From Macrobrachium rosenbergii (Eukaryota; Arthropoda; Malacostraca; Decapoda; Palaemonidae): DNA of 64,000 nucleotides. The translations under genes were made by a program, and so were the position numbers. This document shows, one piece after another, positions 1 to 12,253 of this stretch; position 1 is the stretch's first letter, and the number at the start of each line of letters is the position of its first letter. A model generated the notes under the pieces. It saw only the letters and a program-made list of their open reading frames with translations. It had not been told where the DNA came from and ran no database searches. The DNA lies in NCBI RefSeq assembly GCF_040412425.1, contig NC_089766.1, positions 50,651,297 through 50,715,296 of the forward strand, in the 5' to 3' direction.

Positions 1-2320
1 TTCCTTGTGCGCTTCTTTGCAAAGGAATAAAGCTGCTACCTATCCCTGTTGTTAGTGTGTGGTAGTAACGACCGGCTGGTTAGAGTTTGCCTCTATTTGG
101 GGCTGTTCCTTCGATTCTTTTCTGGTGGGAATGTTCGCATATGTTTAGCAAAGCTTTGTTTGGGTGCTGAATCTCCTGCCTTTACTTTTGTTTCCAATTT
201 TCAGGTGTAGATTGTCCATGCTTTTGAAGTGTTTGGCAATTAGCTTCCAAAGCACTTCTGTGATTCAGGGTTCTGATTATTGTTTTTTAGCCGATGTAGA
301 ATGTTTCAGAGCCCACTAGTAGATGTGTTATTGGAGGCTTTGCTTATTAGGATTCTTTCATCAACCTTATGACAGAAGCATAAGTGAGTTGGCACTCTAT
401 TCTCGCTGCCATTACTTCACCCGCTTGCTGCACTAAGGCTGATGTGTTCTGCTGTCTGCCACTGCCAGCACTCTTCTTCGAACCTGGGTGCCTGGGGCAG
501 GTCCTAGAATTTGGAGTGTGGTCGCCTTCTGCACTGAAAAACAGTACCGGCCGTCACACTAGGGCTGTCGTGCCTACAGAGTGCAGAACATCTTTTTATT
601 AATACATGATTTAATATACGTATTCGCACATTTACGTATCATTTTGGCTTTGGGTTTGTATTTTTTACCTGCATCCTTTCGTGGCTGACGATGAGGGTAA
701 AGTCAGGTAAATAACTAGAGGAGAAGGTTAGTAGGATGCATGTATCGCCTCCCCAGTTTTTTAACTTGGTATATGCAAGGCATCGTTTGAGAATCTCTCT
801 CATTAAAGGCATGAAGATCTCTAGAGTATACCACCCTCTTAAAGTGCTAAAGAATTTATGGGACGCAATATGTTCAATATTCCCATCTTCAGGTGGTTTG
901 AATTTGGTTAACAATACTGCTTATGTCTCGTTTCCTGCTTTTATTAATAAGTTCTCCTATACCTTTTCAAATTTCCGATGGTGATAGTACCCACTTTGTT
1001 CTCACAATGCATTCGGCACCTTTTATGAGATTACCTTCCCTCCTAAAGCCAGCAACACAAATTGGGGAGGTTCTGCTGCATGGAGACGATTCACGTTCTT
1101 CATCCTTTGGTACAAATCAAATAGATCAAGTCATTCACATTTCTCACACTTCTGAAAACACCTTTCGTGCTGGCACTGCATCGTTGAGGACATGGTCCAT
1201 GTAATTTCTTCTGAGCACTTCATATGTTTCCTGGGAAGAAGAGAGAATTTATAAGCAGAAAAAGTCCGCTTTGATCTTTTCTAGAGCCAATTTTATTCTT
1301 TCTACTTTTCCAAATTGCTTGGCTACACTGAAGCATTCATAGTCCAATGATAGGGCTAAATGTTAGTGCAATAGAGCACTCTATCTAAGTCAATTCCACC
1401 AGTTTGATACTCCCTGCGTCTCGAGTCTGCTAGTCCAATGGTCGAGTCAGGTCCATCTACGCCAGAAGTCGTTTCCCATGCCAGTAAGTCGCCAGATCCA
1501 GGAGGGAATACATGAGTGCCAAATCCATTTTGAGAGAGCATTTTATATACTGCTTGCTATATCAAGAAGGCAATCGCGGACTGTATTGGGATCTTCCGCC
1601 AATGCATAAGTGAGAGTTGACTCAATGGTCCACCCCATACCCTACCCTGACGGGATAGCACCAACACGCTCAGTGGCCCAGGTATAAGCCCCATCCGCCT
1701 GCTGAGAGCTCTGCCCCCACCAATGGGGGGACCGGGACTCCCAACGCAGAAGCATGTTGGTGGCTTCCGGACAAAAGCCAGAGTTCCATCCAAACACCAG
1801 CCCCTGGATTCCGATGGGCTGATGCTCGAGATGGTCTCCTGCCTCAAGATAGCAAATGGGAGGGTCCCATCACTACCTCTGGGTCCAAACCATGTCAGGT
1901 GGTGACTTAACTAAACGCCAACTCCCACAATTAGCTTCCAGATGCCAAATTCTCCTAAAAACACGGTCCCTTCTCAGACTCAATTTAAGCAGCGAAATTT
2001 TTGCAAAGTGGGAAAAATTCCACAATTAATCCAAAATGTTAATAAAATGTGACATGAGGAGAAGGATGTGGTAAGAATGAAAATTTCTAGAAAGAAGAGA
2101 TAGTTCTGACGAATTTAGCTGGTCGGCAGCAGAGTCTCAAGACTAGTGGAGAGGAATCCCAATCAGGTGTCAAGACCCTTCTGTTGGTCCTAAGCCCTAC
2201 CCACGACAAGGGGTCAGAACGGGTCTTGCGGTAAGTGAGGGAAAATGAGTCCTAATCAACCAAAGAATACCTTGGCCAGAGTGAACAAGGTTTTCCAATA
2301 AAGTGGAAGGAAAGACTTTC
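1..2320. other. Non-coding stretch, no gene recognised
   Basis: I see no reading frame of convincing length, no conserved motif and no clean exon bounded by splice sites. Positions 1590-1910 are more GC-rich than their surroundings and look like a fragment of a dispersed element, but I cannot name the family. Short open frames on both strands at 640-1200 have no recognisable domain. Confidence 0.5.
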
Positions 2321-3160
2321 AAAACACTCTTTCAAAACAAGTAAGAATGCATACTTACAAACCACACGGCATAAGCATTCATCCACATCAAAAAAGAGCA
2401 ATGCAATCTTCCAAATTTACCTGCTTGCTTACAAACCACACAGGGTAAGCATTCATTCACATCAAAAGAGCAATGGAACCTTCCAAATTTACCCAGGCAT
2501 AGTGGCAGCAGACCTGCCAACTAGACAAGGAACACAGCTTACCAGTCCAAACAAGGAATACCTTGTCCAGAGTGGGGAAGGACTCTTTCATATCAAGGCA
2601 AGGAGTGCATCTTCCCAATGAAGAAAGGGAGCATGCTTACAAACCAAATACAATATGCACTAATCCGGACCAAATGAGCCATGTATCCTTTCACTCTAGA
2701 GAAGAAAAGCCTTTCTTCTTCCAAAGCAAGTAAGGTATGACATGGAGGAGGCAGCCCTGCCAACCAGACAGTGTAGTTTTCCAAACCAAACAAGATATCA
2801 CATTGTCCAGTGTTGGAAAACTTGTCCAGAGTGAGGGTTTTCCAAAGTAAGTGCAAGGAAGGAGTCTCAAAACCTTTCATACCTGCAGAATGCATCCATC
2901 CCAAGGAAGAGAGGAATGCAAAATTTTTAAACGCCTCATATGCAATGAAGGACTCCTTTAAAACAAGGAATGGATACACACTAAGAGACCAAACAGGATA
3001 TGCATTCATCCAGGTAAAAAAAGAGTAAAGTATCCTTTCAAAGTAAACAAGGAATTCTTCCCAAGCAAGAGAAGAATGATTATGACCAGACAAGGAGCAG
3101 CAGCCCTGCCAACCACATAAGTAGCACAGCCAGACAAGGAAACATTGTCCAAAGTGAAGT

Positions 3161-3944
3161 CTGTGAGATCGTGTCTGTCGCTGGAACCCTCGGGGCATCC
3201 TCGCTTAAAACAAAATCTCCGTGACGCACCAAGTACTCTCAGGAGAGACAGATCCAGTGCTCCTGATTGAAATGATCTTTTAGACATTTTTCAGAAGAGA
3301 CTTCGTCCTTGTTGGAACTGTAATTACTAAAGGTGCGTTTACACGATCGAACTATGTTCGACGGACAAAATCGTTACCATATCACAGGAGAAGCAGGATG
3401 ACGTCATAAACGGTGAAACGATGGAAGCGGATCTGGCAACAACCAGTGGTACCAGATGAGGGTGTTTACCACCGTTTCGAATCTGCTCACAGGGCATAGA
3501 CCGGTGGACAATGTTCGAAGGTGATGTCTGTTGGTAACTCGGGCATTTAATTCAGTGTGTGACGTTTCGATGCTGGGAACACGGACAGAGTCCGGTACAC
3601 CACTTGGTGCTCGCTTCTGACGTCATCAGCGAGCCTTTTCGCTTTCCACTGCTAGTTGGTAACAATTATATCCGTCGAACATTGTTCGATCGTGTGAACG
3701 CACCTTAATGTATGTTAAGGCACTACAAGCTTTCCAACCATATGTATTGAAATCTCTTCCTATATTGTAAATAGAATTCTTCAGGTGAGAAAACACATCT
3801 GACTGTATATAGAGACGTCCCTCTGTTTTTCCCTAATGTGTTAAATGCTACTTTTATGTTTGAAGAAGACCCACCAGATTTTGTCAATAAATCAGATTAC
3901 ACCTTTAAATCTGCCTCTTATTCGCTGCCTCGTGTTAAGTCTAA
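3161..3944 (+). repeat. Repeated block, copy A (interrupted by a MITE)
   Basis: Without the MITE this is about 406 bp and aligns along its length with 5483-5904. Both copies begin TGTGAG and carry a polyadenylation-like AATAAA near the 3' end (in gtcaataaatcag). That resembles a pair of LTRs around a ~1.5-kb internal region, but I see no clear primer-binding site, no CA terminus and no coding sequence. Because minisatellite lies both outside and between the copies, a ~1.9-kb tandem macro-repeat is an equally good reading. Confidence 0.7.
3331..3705. mobile_element. 375-bp MITE with 35-bp terminal inverted repeats, PIF/Harbinger-like
   Basis: The left end (3331-3365) starts aggtgcgtttacacgatcga. 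The right end (3671-3705) is its reverse complement with about two mismatches over 35 bases. The element is flanked by TAA on both sides (3328-3330 and 3706-3708). The second copy of the host block reads attactaatgtatg with a single TAA near 5650, the predicted empty site, which proves insertion with a 3-bp target duplication. A TWA-type duplication and non-coding interior point to a PIF/Harbinger-derived non-autonomous element; the superfamily is inferred from the duplication only. Confidence 0.9.
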
Positions 3945-5482
3945 CGATAAGGATTCCTTCAAGGTAAGGAGAACCTTTTTCCAAAGGATGCATACTAAAA
4001 AACAAAACATTTGCAATCATCCATATTAAAAGAGCAATGCATCCTTTAGTTTGATCAAACTGAAGAAGGAAAGCCATTCTTTCAAAGAAAATAAAGAAGG
4101 CACAGTTCTTTTAACCAGACACAAAAATTAAGGAAGGCGCAATTCCTATAACCAGACACAAAGTAAGGAGAACACAATTCTTACAACCAGACACAGAAAA
4201 AGTAAGGAAGGCACAATTCTTATAGCCAGACACAGAGCAGAGACAGCCCTGCCAAGTAGACAAGGAGTGCAGCCATGACCACCAGAAAAAGAATACAGCC
4301 CTAACAACCTGTCTAGGAACGTAACCCTGTCAACCAAACGAGCACAGCCTACCAAAACAAGACTACCTTGTCTAAAAGTGAGGACAGTCTAAAAAAAAAA
4401 TTGGAAGGAAGGATTATTTAAATCAAATCAAGGAATGCATCCTTATAAATGAAGAAAGGAACACATATACAGACCAATGTATACTTAAAAACAAAATATA
4501 TGCATTCATCTATATTAAAAATGGATGTACATCCTTACAAGGAAAGCTATTCTTCCAAAGCTACAGAAATGATTCTTATAACTAAACAAGAAATGTATTT
4601 TCTAAAAAACAAGCAATGCATCTAACCCAAAGAGGAACATACTTCCAAACCAAATGAGGAATGCAATCTTCTAAATCCAAAAAAAGGATTGCATCATAGA
4701 AAACCATACAGCAGTCCTTCTAAGTAAAGTGATTAATGCATTGCTGTACTGCAAAAAGCAAGGGATGCAACCTAAATGAGCATGCATCCTTCCAAACCAA
4801 ACTATGTATCCTTCCTAACCAAACCAGGAATGCACCTTCCAAACCAAATAAGGAATGCAATCTTCTAAATAAAAAAAGGAATGCTTCCTTGTAATCAAAA
4901 GATTGCATCATAAAAACCACACAACAAGTGCAACAATCTAAATCAAAACAAGGATTGTTTTTTCCAAACCATACAAGGACTGCATCCCTCCATACCAAAC
5001 TAGGAATGCATCTTCTAAACCAAACTAGTAATGTATCCTTCCTAACCAAACAAGGAATGCATCCATCCAACCCAAACAGAAAATGAACCTTCCTCGCCAA
5101 ACTAGAAATGCATCTTTCCAAATAAGAAATGCATCTTTCCAAATAAGGAATGCATCCTTCCAAAAGCAAATGAAGAATGCATCCTTCCAAACCCAAAAGA
5201 GAAACTTTTTGCAATCCTGAGAACTTGTTACGTGTACAAATCAGAGATAAAAAATTCAAGAAAACACAGGAGCAATTTTGTGATCCACGAATAAGAAGGT
5301 ATACTACCTCCAAGATGACCGGCAAACAACTGTGCTAAGTAGAAAAAGCAAATGCATATGTAAAACAAAAATGTTGGAACAATGTAATAAGTCTAACAGT
5401 CAGGAGAGCAAACACGTTCAATGCCCAGAGTAAGAAAAACTGATGACCCAAAGTCTAAAAGACCTGCCACATAAAGACAGGC

Positions 5483-5904
5483 TTGTGAGGACCTGATCTG
5501 TCGCTGGGACCCTCGAGGTATCCTCACTTCAAAACAAAATCTACATGACGCACTGAGTACTGTCAAAACACAGACTCAGCACTCTTGATTCAAACGATCT
5601 TTTATGCATTTTTCAGAAGATACTTTATGTCTTTGTTAGAACTGTAATTACTAATGTATGTAAGGCATTGCAAGCTTTCCAATCATATGTATTTGAAATC
5701 TCTTCCTAAACTGTACATAGAATTATTACCCATTCTTCAAGTGTGAGAAAACACACCTGACTGTACACAGATGTCCCTGTTTTTCCCTCATGTCAAATGC
5801 TACTTTTATGCTCGCAAGAGTTCTTGACCTGTCAAAGATTCTGTGTCAATAAATCAGAATACACCCTGAATCTGCCTCTTACTCACCACCTCGTTATAGG
5901 CTAA
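5483..5904 (+). repeat. Repeated block, copy B (uninterrupted)
   Basis: About 422 bp homologous to copy A, beginning TGTGAGG and ending near ctaa, with gtcaataaatcag close to the 3' end. It retains the unoccupied target site of the MITE seen in copy A. See copy A for the LTR and macro-repeat alternatives. Confidence 0.7.
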
Positions 5905-7239
5905 ACCAGTGAGCACAAGCACTAAAGTACCATAAAGGCTTATAATCTACAGAGAAAAATAATAGAACACCCCAAATAATGATTGCAAACCAAAAATTTG
6001 CCCATTCAGTTGCCTTATGCCAGCACAAGCTCCTGCTCTTAGGACCTCGAGAAAAGAATGTGGGTGTTTACTAGAGCAAATTAGGAAAAAGTCCCAGAGA
6101 AAAATTACACATTCCACTAAAAGCACATAAGCCAGAACAAATCCTAAATTTTCAGGGACAAAGAGATTAAAATGCAAATGGCAAATGCGTGGACAAAAAT
6201 TCAGATACTGATAATGAGAGCCAAAAGTGTGGAAAAAGCAAACTCAAATATTAAATAATAAGATCCAAAAATGTGGACAAAAACAAATACTGATAATAAG
6301 AGCAAATGTGTATCAAACTAATGCAAAAACATGAGGCAAAGTAGAATAATTCACAAACTAAGTAAAACTACCCAAACATGACCTTAAAAATGTGGACAAT
6401 CTAGAGAGCAAAAGAAAAGTCCACTGAGCAAAATAAGAGAAAAAGTAAACCCATGAAATCCATGACCAAGCAAAGAATGGACAACCAATAACTTGGTAAA
6501 GTCTTGATAACCAAGAGGACAATGACTGGAGAAAGCAACCAAGAAGGGAACAGCAGAGTAAGCAAACCCTGGACAACCAAAACATCAGAAAATGGGCAAC
6601 CCAAAAAATAAAATGAAATAAAGATAAAACGGTAAAATTTAATAAATCCCAAAGCAGATAAAATGAGCCAGTAAGGACCTGAGTTAGTATCAAATTGCAA
6701 GCAACCACGAGAGGTGATGAAAGGAGCAAAAGAAAATGTAAAATTACCTGAATATCAAAATATGCTAGAGACAGAAAGCATACACAAATCAGATCCATAA
6801 ATAAACATTGATTACTACTATACCAGGAATAAACAAATAGGTCATAAGGAGGAACCACGATGTGTGAGAGAGAGAGAGAGAGAGCTACTACATTAAAAAA
6901 AAATATGAGAGAAATAGTGGAGAGAGAATGGGGGGGAGGGAGGAGAGAAGAGGTGAGCATGCAAAAGAGATAAAAAGCAAGAATGCAAAGAGTAGGAAAG
7001 TACACAAAAGAAAGAGAGGAAACTTACCTAACAAAATAGGCCTACTATGCAAGACCCCACAAATGAAACATGAAAAACCTCAAAAAATCATACTCAGTGA
7101 GCGTAACTTATAAGCAAAAGCAACCGAGCTAGTGTTCACACTAACGGTTGTGAAAATTTTACCCCTTAAACATTAGAAGGAAAGAAAACTTAGCACTGTA
7201 CTCCTAAATATTCCTTCTGATTCACTGACAGTGTATGGG
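5905..7239. other. Purine-rich non-coding DNA with short tandem repeats
   Basis: Positions 6190-6350 hold about three imperfect ~50-base units around aatgtggacaaaaac and ctgataata. A short (GA)n tract lies near 6868-6888. A 215-residue open frame on the minus strand (6358-7005) is strongly hydrophobic only because the plus strand is purine-rich; it has no domain structure and I do not regard it as a gene. Confidence 0.6.
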
Positions 7240-7880
7240 TACTGAAGTTCAACATCCACTTAAAACATAAGGGTATCACAAAACTAGACATTTACAGCAT
7301 GAGGGTATTGCAAAACTATGCATTTACAGCACAGGAGTATCTCAAAATTATTAAACAATCATTTACAGCATATGAGTATTACATGCTAAACATTCATTTA
7401 TGGTATGGGGCTATCACAACAAAACAATCACTTACAGAATAGGAGCATTGCAAAATATACATTCTTTTACAGCATATGGGCACTGCAAGCTATATCAGAC
7501 ATCCATTTAGTGCAGGGGCATTGCAAAGCTAACGATTCATATACAGCACAGGATTATTGCAAAACTGAACATACATTTACAGCACAGGGCACTAACACTC
7601 TACATTTATTTACAATGTAAGGGAACTGCAGCACAAACATTCATTTGCAGAGTAAGGGTATTGCAAATCTAAACACTTATAGGATATCATTATTGAAAAT
7701 TAAACACTTACAGGCTATTATTATTGAAAACTAAACATTCATTTACAGACTAGGAGTGTTGCAACACTACACTTATACAGCATAAGGGTACCATGACACT
7801 AAACATTCACCTAAAGCTTAGGGGTATCACAAAACCAAACACTCCTTCACAACATAAGGGTGTCACAGAACTAGAGAGTA
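7240..7880. repeat. Degenerate ~45-50-bp minisatellite
   Basis: About a dozen imperfect units combine catttacagcat, a GGG-T-ATTGCAAA-like core and ctaaacattca. Units vary in length and sequence, so the array is old. No coding capacity is evident. Confidence 0.75.
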
Positions 7881-10437
7881 TGGAGGCACAAATAAAAGAC
7901 ATGTTAATTACAATTTAGTGCAGTATACATCTGTAGTTAATCCAAGCTAAGCTTTGCTAAGATTTTCAAGCAAATGAGAAACTGAAGAATGACTGCATGA
8001 GACCTACAGGGAATTTTCTGATGACGAGCCCCTAAATTCAGTATCTTCCTTTACAAACCTTAAAATTACAACATGCACTCAATATATTGTGCAACAACTA
8101 AATCTACCATAGCATAAAACATTTGGCAATGTGCAACATACCTGAAATCTCATTGCAACTGCTGTAAGTTTTTACCATCTGTTCCACTGGGCTTTGGTTG
8201 ACCTACTAGAAGATCCTGACCATACAGGAACACACTAAAGCAGCAAATACCAAAAGATACTATCTTCTGAATGTGGCCTTTAGACTTCAAATTCCTACCA
8301 GTAAAGTTGAAATGGCAAATGATACAGTAGGAAAGTAAAATATCATGAGCCTAAGCCTAGGCATGAGGTTTTCAAAGTTATACCAGTGTTAAGATAATCA
8401 AGTCTTAGAACTTCATTGTTACTCCTACCTTAGTATTGCAACTAACTATATGTTAGTACAACTACAAAGTTAAAAACTATCACTTAGGATAAAAATATTC
8501 TGTCTAATACTATGAAACATAATATACTTTTGTAAAGGTTTTACAAGCCAACAGAAATTGAATCAACAGGTTTTCCAAGTTATCACTAACAGTACAATGT
8601 TGGAAAGTTTGTTAGAAGCAAGAAAAAAAAACCCAACCCTATAAGAATGGACCTTACGTTACAAGCCTGGAAATTTTGTCATCACAAAGCTGCTCAGAAA
8701 ATAATTTCCACTCCCCTTCACACCTACCAACACTGCCTTGCAAAAAGGACCCATGCTAGGCCAGGTTAACAAACCAACGACTACTTGAATTACTGACTAA
8801 TGCTATTTGGCTGACAATATGAAATTTGAATTGGAATAAAGGGATACCAAACAACATGAAATACTGCTGAAGCAGCTACATTTGACAAAAATTTTTGACA
8901 TACTTTGGAATTTGCAGTTGATTATTTACCAGAAATAACAACCAAACTTCAAAAATCCCATGCACATTAGCAACCTAAGGGATAAATAACTTCAGTGAGT
9001 CGAAAGATTAGAAACGTTATAACAGAAACCCAGAGACCAAAGAAGCCAATGACCTATCCAAGGTCAATGAAACAGTAAAAATACTGACCATTGATAATTT
9101 AAATCTCACTATGATAAGCTTCTTTGTCAATCAACAGTTATGAAGAAAGCACAGACTTTTTGGCTGCACTCACCAATATCCCAAAACACATGAGGGGGCC
9201 TGTAACTATATAATATGTCAAGGGAATAAATGTGCACCAATCTGTCTTATAATAGCAGACTCAAACATCTGCATAAGATCAAAGCACACCCATTTTACAC
9301 AGGGGCAAACCAGAAGTCAAAACCTCCAACATTAAAATCTAGGGATGAAAATCCTTCCCTGAAACTCAAGTCATGATAAAAACAACTAAGGTCAATAATA
9401 ATTAGAGAAAACTTTTGAGGATAACAAGCGAGGCAAGTAAATTTCAGTTCAGAAAAACTGAGTTTTAACTGACCTCCAAAGCTTTCCCAAGGAAACTAAG
9501 AAGCACAACAAGCCAAACCAAACTTCAAGAAAAGTTATTTTAATTTTTCAAGCCAAGTGAAGTTCTAGAAACTTCAACCAAACATCAGATTTCAAATATG
9601 AAGTTCAAAACGCTTTCCCAGATTCTTCACAACCCTTCACCTGAAGTACTTTGCACAACAATGGACCAAATCCAGGAGTTACCAAATACTCTACTAGAGC
9701 TACCTAACATTAACAAAAGTCGAGTAACAATAGTCTCCTATAAGCATCCAAACACTCGTTACATAATGACTCCCTTCTAACTGTCAAATTTCTAAATCCT
9801 CCACCTGACTTATGTTACGGTTAAGTCTCCTAATGAAGTTTCTCAAAATCCACTGGCAGTGAGACAACAATGGAGTCAAGGTCAAGTTTCCAAAACTTCC
9901 ACTGGAACTGAAATCAGATTCCAAGCCCTCCTTAGGTGCTAATTTTTCTGACCAGACTACAAATCAGGGAGCTTGGAAATAGTCAACAGGGTTGACACTA
10001 TCAGACTCAAAACTCTCCACAAGTGTGTTACATCAAAACCTCTGAACCAGGGAGTTTCCAAACCCTCTACCAGAGTTAATAAAAAAACTGTGGGTTCCTA
10101 CTTGGGATATTTCTCAATCCTTCAGTCGATGCTGTATTAAGTTAACTTTGATCAATATACTGTACACCAACAACCATAAACAGCCGGTCCTCTGACCAAA
10201 AAAAAAAAAAAAAAAACTTTCACCTACAAAAATTCAGGGATAACAGCAAGCTAAGTTTTCCTGTAATTAACACTGGACCTTAAACTTTCCAGAGAGAAAA
10301 CTAGTTAAGGACACTACTAGTCTAATTTGCATATGACTTAACTACTGCTACTACTACTCACACTGCCAATTTACTGTACAGGATTCAAAGAATGATGAAA
10401 TAGCAACACCAATAAGAGGAACTAAAAAATGTTGGTA
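7881..10437. other. AT-rich non-coding stretch
   Basis: No exon-like frame, RNA gene or intact transposon end is visible. There is a poly-A run near 10200-10217. Loosely repeated words containing cttcaa and ttccaa at 9480-10080 suggest an ancient tandem repeat, too decayed to define. Confidence 0.5.
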
Positions 10438-11270
10438 CAGTCAACCTGTGAATAGGTAAAATCTGCGAATACTGTACTTAACATCCTCCTCTAAAAATGG
10501 TGATAACTGGCTATTTAAATAGTTCAAAAACCAGACATCCCCCCCCCTAAAATTGTACCTGCTTATCTTAATCATTCACACACCAAATGTATACCTTAAA
10601 CTATCATCCTACACAGAATATACCTTAAAATATCATATAAAACACTTTAATATCATTTCAAATTTAAATTACACCATTACCTTAAAAATATATGACTTAC
10701 AGCCAAGTGTGAAAACTATTCAAGTTACCCCTATTTTCAAGTACTTCCATTTTCTCTCATACCTAAACTATCATCCTACACAGCATATACCTTAAACTAC
10801 TATTTCAAACACTTCGATATCATTTCAGTCATCTTAAAACATTACCCTTAAAAATACTGTAGATGGCTTACAGCCAAGTGTGAAAACTATTCAAGTGACC
10901 CCTATTTTCAAGTACGTGTGTTTTCTCTCTTACAGAGGCAGTCCAGCTTCTTTGTACAGTACATGGAGATACCCTGGGAAGTTAATCACTGTACACAGTA
11001 CCTTCATTTTCAATACGATTGAAAAAATACATTTTATTTATAGTTTGCTGTATTTACATTAATTAATATTAATGTTTGAAAATTAGTAAATAATTCTTTA
11101 TCACAAAAAATGTATTTAGTCACAAAAAATAATACGAAAATACAGTAACTAGTGAATATTTTTCGCCTGAAAAATCTGCGAATTACTGAGTTTTTTGCAA
11201 ATAATTTGGTGATAAGTTCCACAGAAAAATCAGTGAATAGGTGAAGCTGCGAATAGGCAGGGGTCAACTT
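10438..11270. repeat. AT-rich repeat element with a ~168-bp tandem duplication inside
   Basis: The motif gtgaataggt followed by an A-rich gap and ctgcgaata occurs near the left edge (10447-10474) and the right edge (11233-11255), and CAGTCAACC / GGGTCAACTT lie at the borders. Inside, 10602-10769 and 10770-10937 are imperfect copies sharing ctatcatcctacacag and cagccaagtgtgaaaactat. The edges suggest a non-autonomous Tc1/mariner-like element flanked by TA, but the terminal repeats are too decayed to be sure. Confidence 0.4.
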
Positions 11271-11526
11271 ATAAATTTCCGAGGTATGTCATGAATAGTA
11301 ATTCAAACTTATGGATGAACCAGTTCTCTAGCCTCATTGCTGATAATTTCCACTATCACAAATGCATGCACTTTACAATACTACCTGAGAGAATACCACC
11401 CTTGCATTTTATTCACACAAGTGAGATAATTTAAAATAAAATATAAACCCTATACACCTACAAGACATTTCTAACAAGGAAACCGAAGCCTGGGTAATAC
11501 GTTAGAACACAGATCATTGTTTTAAT

Positions 11527-11725
11527 ATGATATTTTCATAATAAAATAAATTTTTGAACATACTTACCTGGTAGTTATATATATAGCTTAAGTCCCTGAC
11601 GTCACAGCAGAATTTCAAAATCGCGGCAATCGCCGATAGGTATGTCAGGTGGTCTACCTATGCGCCCTCTATCCAGGTATCTGGAACCACACCAGGTATT
11701 CCTCAGATCTTCCATGCCTCTTGTC
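11527..11725. repeat. DIRS element 1 left inverted terminal repeat
   Basis: Includes acttacctggtagttatata and the downstream ctatccaggtatctggaacc. From the tatatatagct box to about 11725 it is the reverse complement of 18095-18238 with few mismatches. It is the 3' terminus of the element in the coding sense. Confidence 0.92.
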
Positions 11726-11744
11726 TCTAGAGGGGAGGAGGGTG

Positions 11745-11850
11745 GGAATTAATTATATATAACTACCAGGTAAGTATGTTCAAAAATTTATTTTATTATG
11801 AAAATATCATTTTTAAACATCTGACTTAACTGGTAGTTATATATATAGCT
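11745..11850. repeat. DIRS element 1 internal complementary region
   Basis: Positions 11745-11816 are the reverse complement of the left terminus (11527-11593). Positions 11812-11850 are the reverse complement of the right terminus (18230-18268). The junction joins the two ends, as expected for the DIRS ICR, which templates completion of the ends and circularisation. The plus strand here carries ctaccaggtaagtatg, a consensus 5' splice site. Confidence 0.9.
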
Positions 11851-12253
11851 GATTGACACCTTTGGTGGAGGGTCAGAGACAGCCAGTATCGTTGGAATTG
11901 ACAAAATAACAATTGTAAAACCAACTCAAGGTTCCTACCTGTTAAGGAAGCAAACTTCGAAGTTTTCCTGCTTCATTCTATCTGCATTGTTTTAAGAGAT
12001 CCAGCGATCCACCCAGGGGCTGAAAATCTCTAGGGGCTGTCAACCGGTGTATAACCTCTATGTGACTAGACCTCCTTAAATATACCCTCGTTCCGGGCGC
12101 CAGTAGGGAACACAAAAGACCACCTGACCGAATAACACAACAAACTAACAAAGGGTAAAATATTTACTAATGATTGCGGAAGGCTGTGTCCAACCTTCGC
12201 ACACAATCATAAAAATTTTCTCCATTTCAAGAAAAGGAGAAAAGGGTATAGAT

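Larger units (their letters stand above)
2320..5480. repeat. Degenerate minisatellite built on an aaggaatgcat-type motif
   Basis: Many imperfect units of roughly 25-50 bases recur, with cores such as aaggaatgcatccttccaaa and cagccctgccaacca. The cagccctgcc core recurs near 2503, 2746, 3093 and 4240, which suggests a loose higher-order order of a few hundred bases. The array is interrupted by block copy A (3161-3944). Open frames across it (for example 2593-3198 and 4720-5325, minus) are translations of repeat units, not genes. Confidence 0.75.

Noticed and set aside
639..1204. Short frames on both strands that might be a degraded transposase
   Set aside because: No motif could be matched to any family, and overlapping frames on both strands suggest chance.
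6358..7005. 215-residue hydrophobic, membrane-protein-like frame on the minus strand
   Set aside because: It lies in purine-rich repetitive DNA whose complement encodes Phe, Leu and Ser runs. There is no domain, no conserved start and repeat units run through it.
2320..7880. CRISPR-like regularly spaced repeats
   Set aside because: Repeat units are imperfect, variable in length and lack unique equal-length spacers. The genome is eukaryotic.
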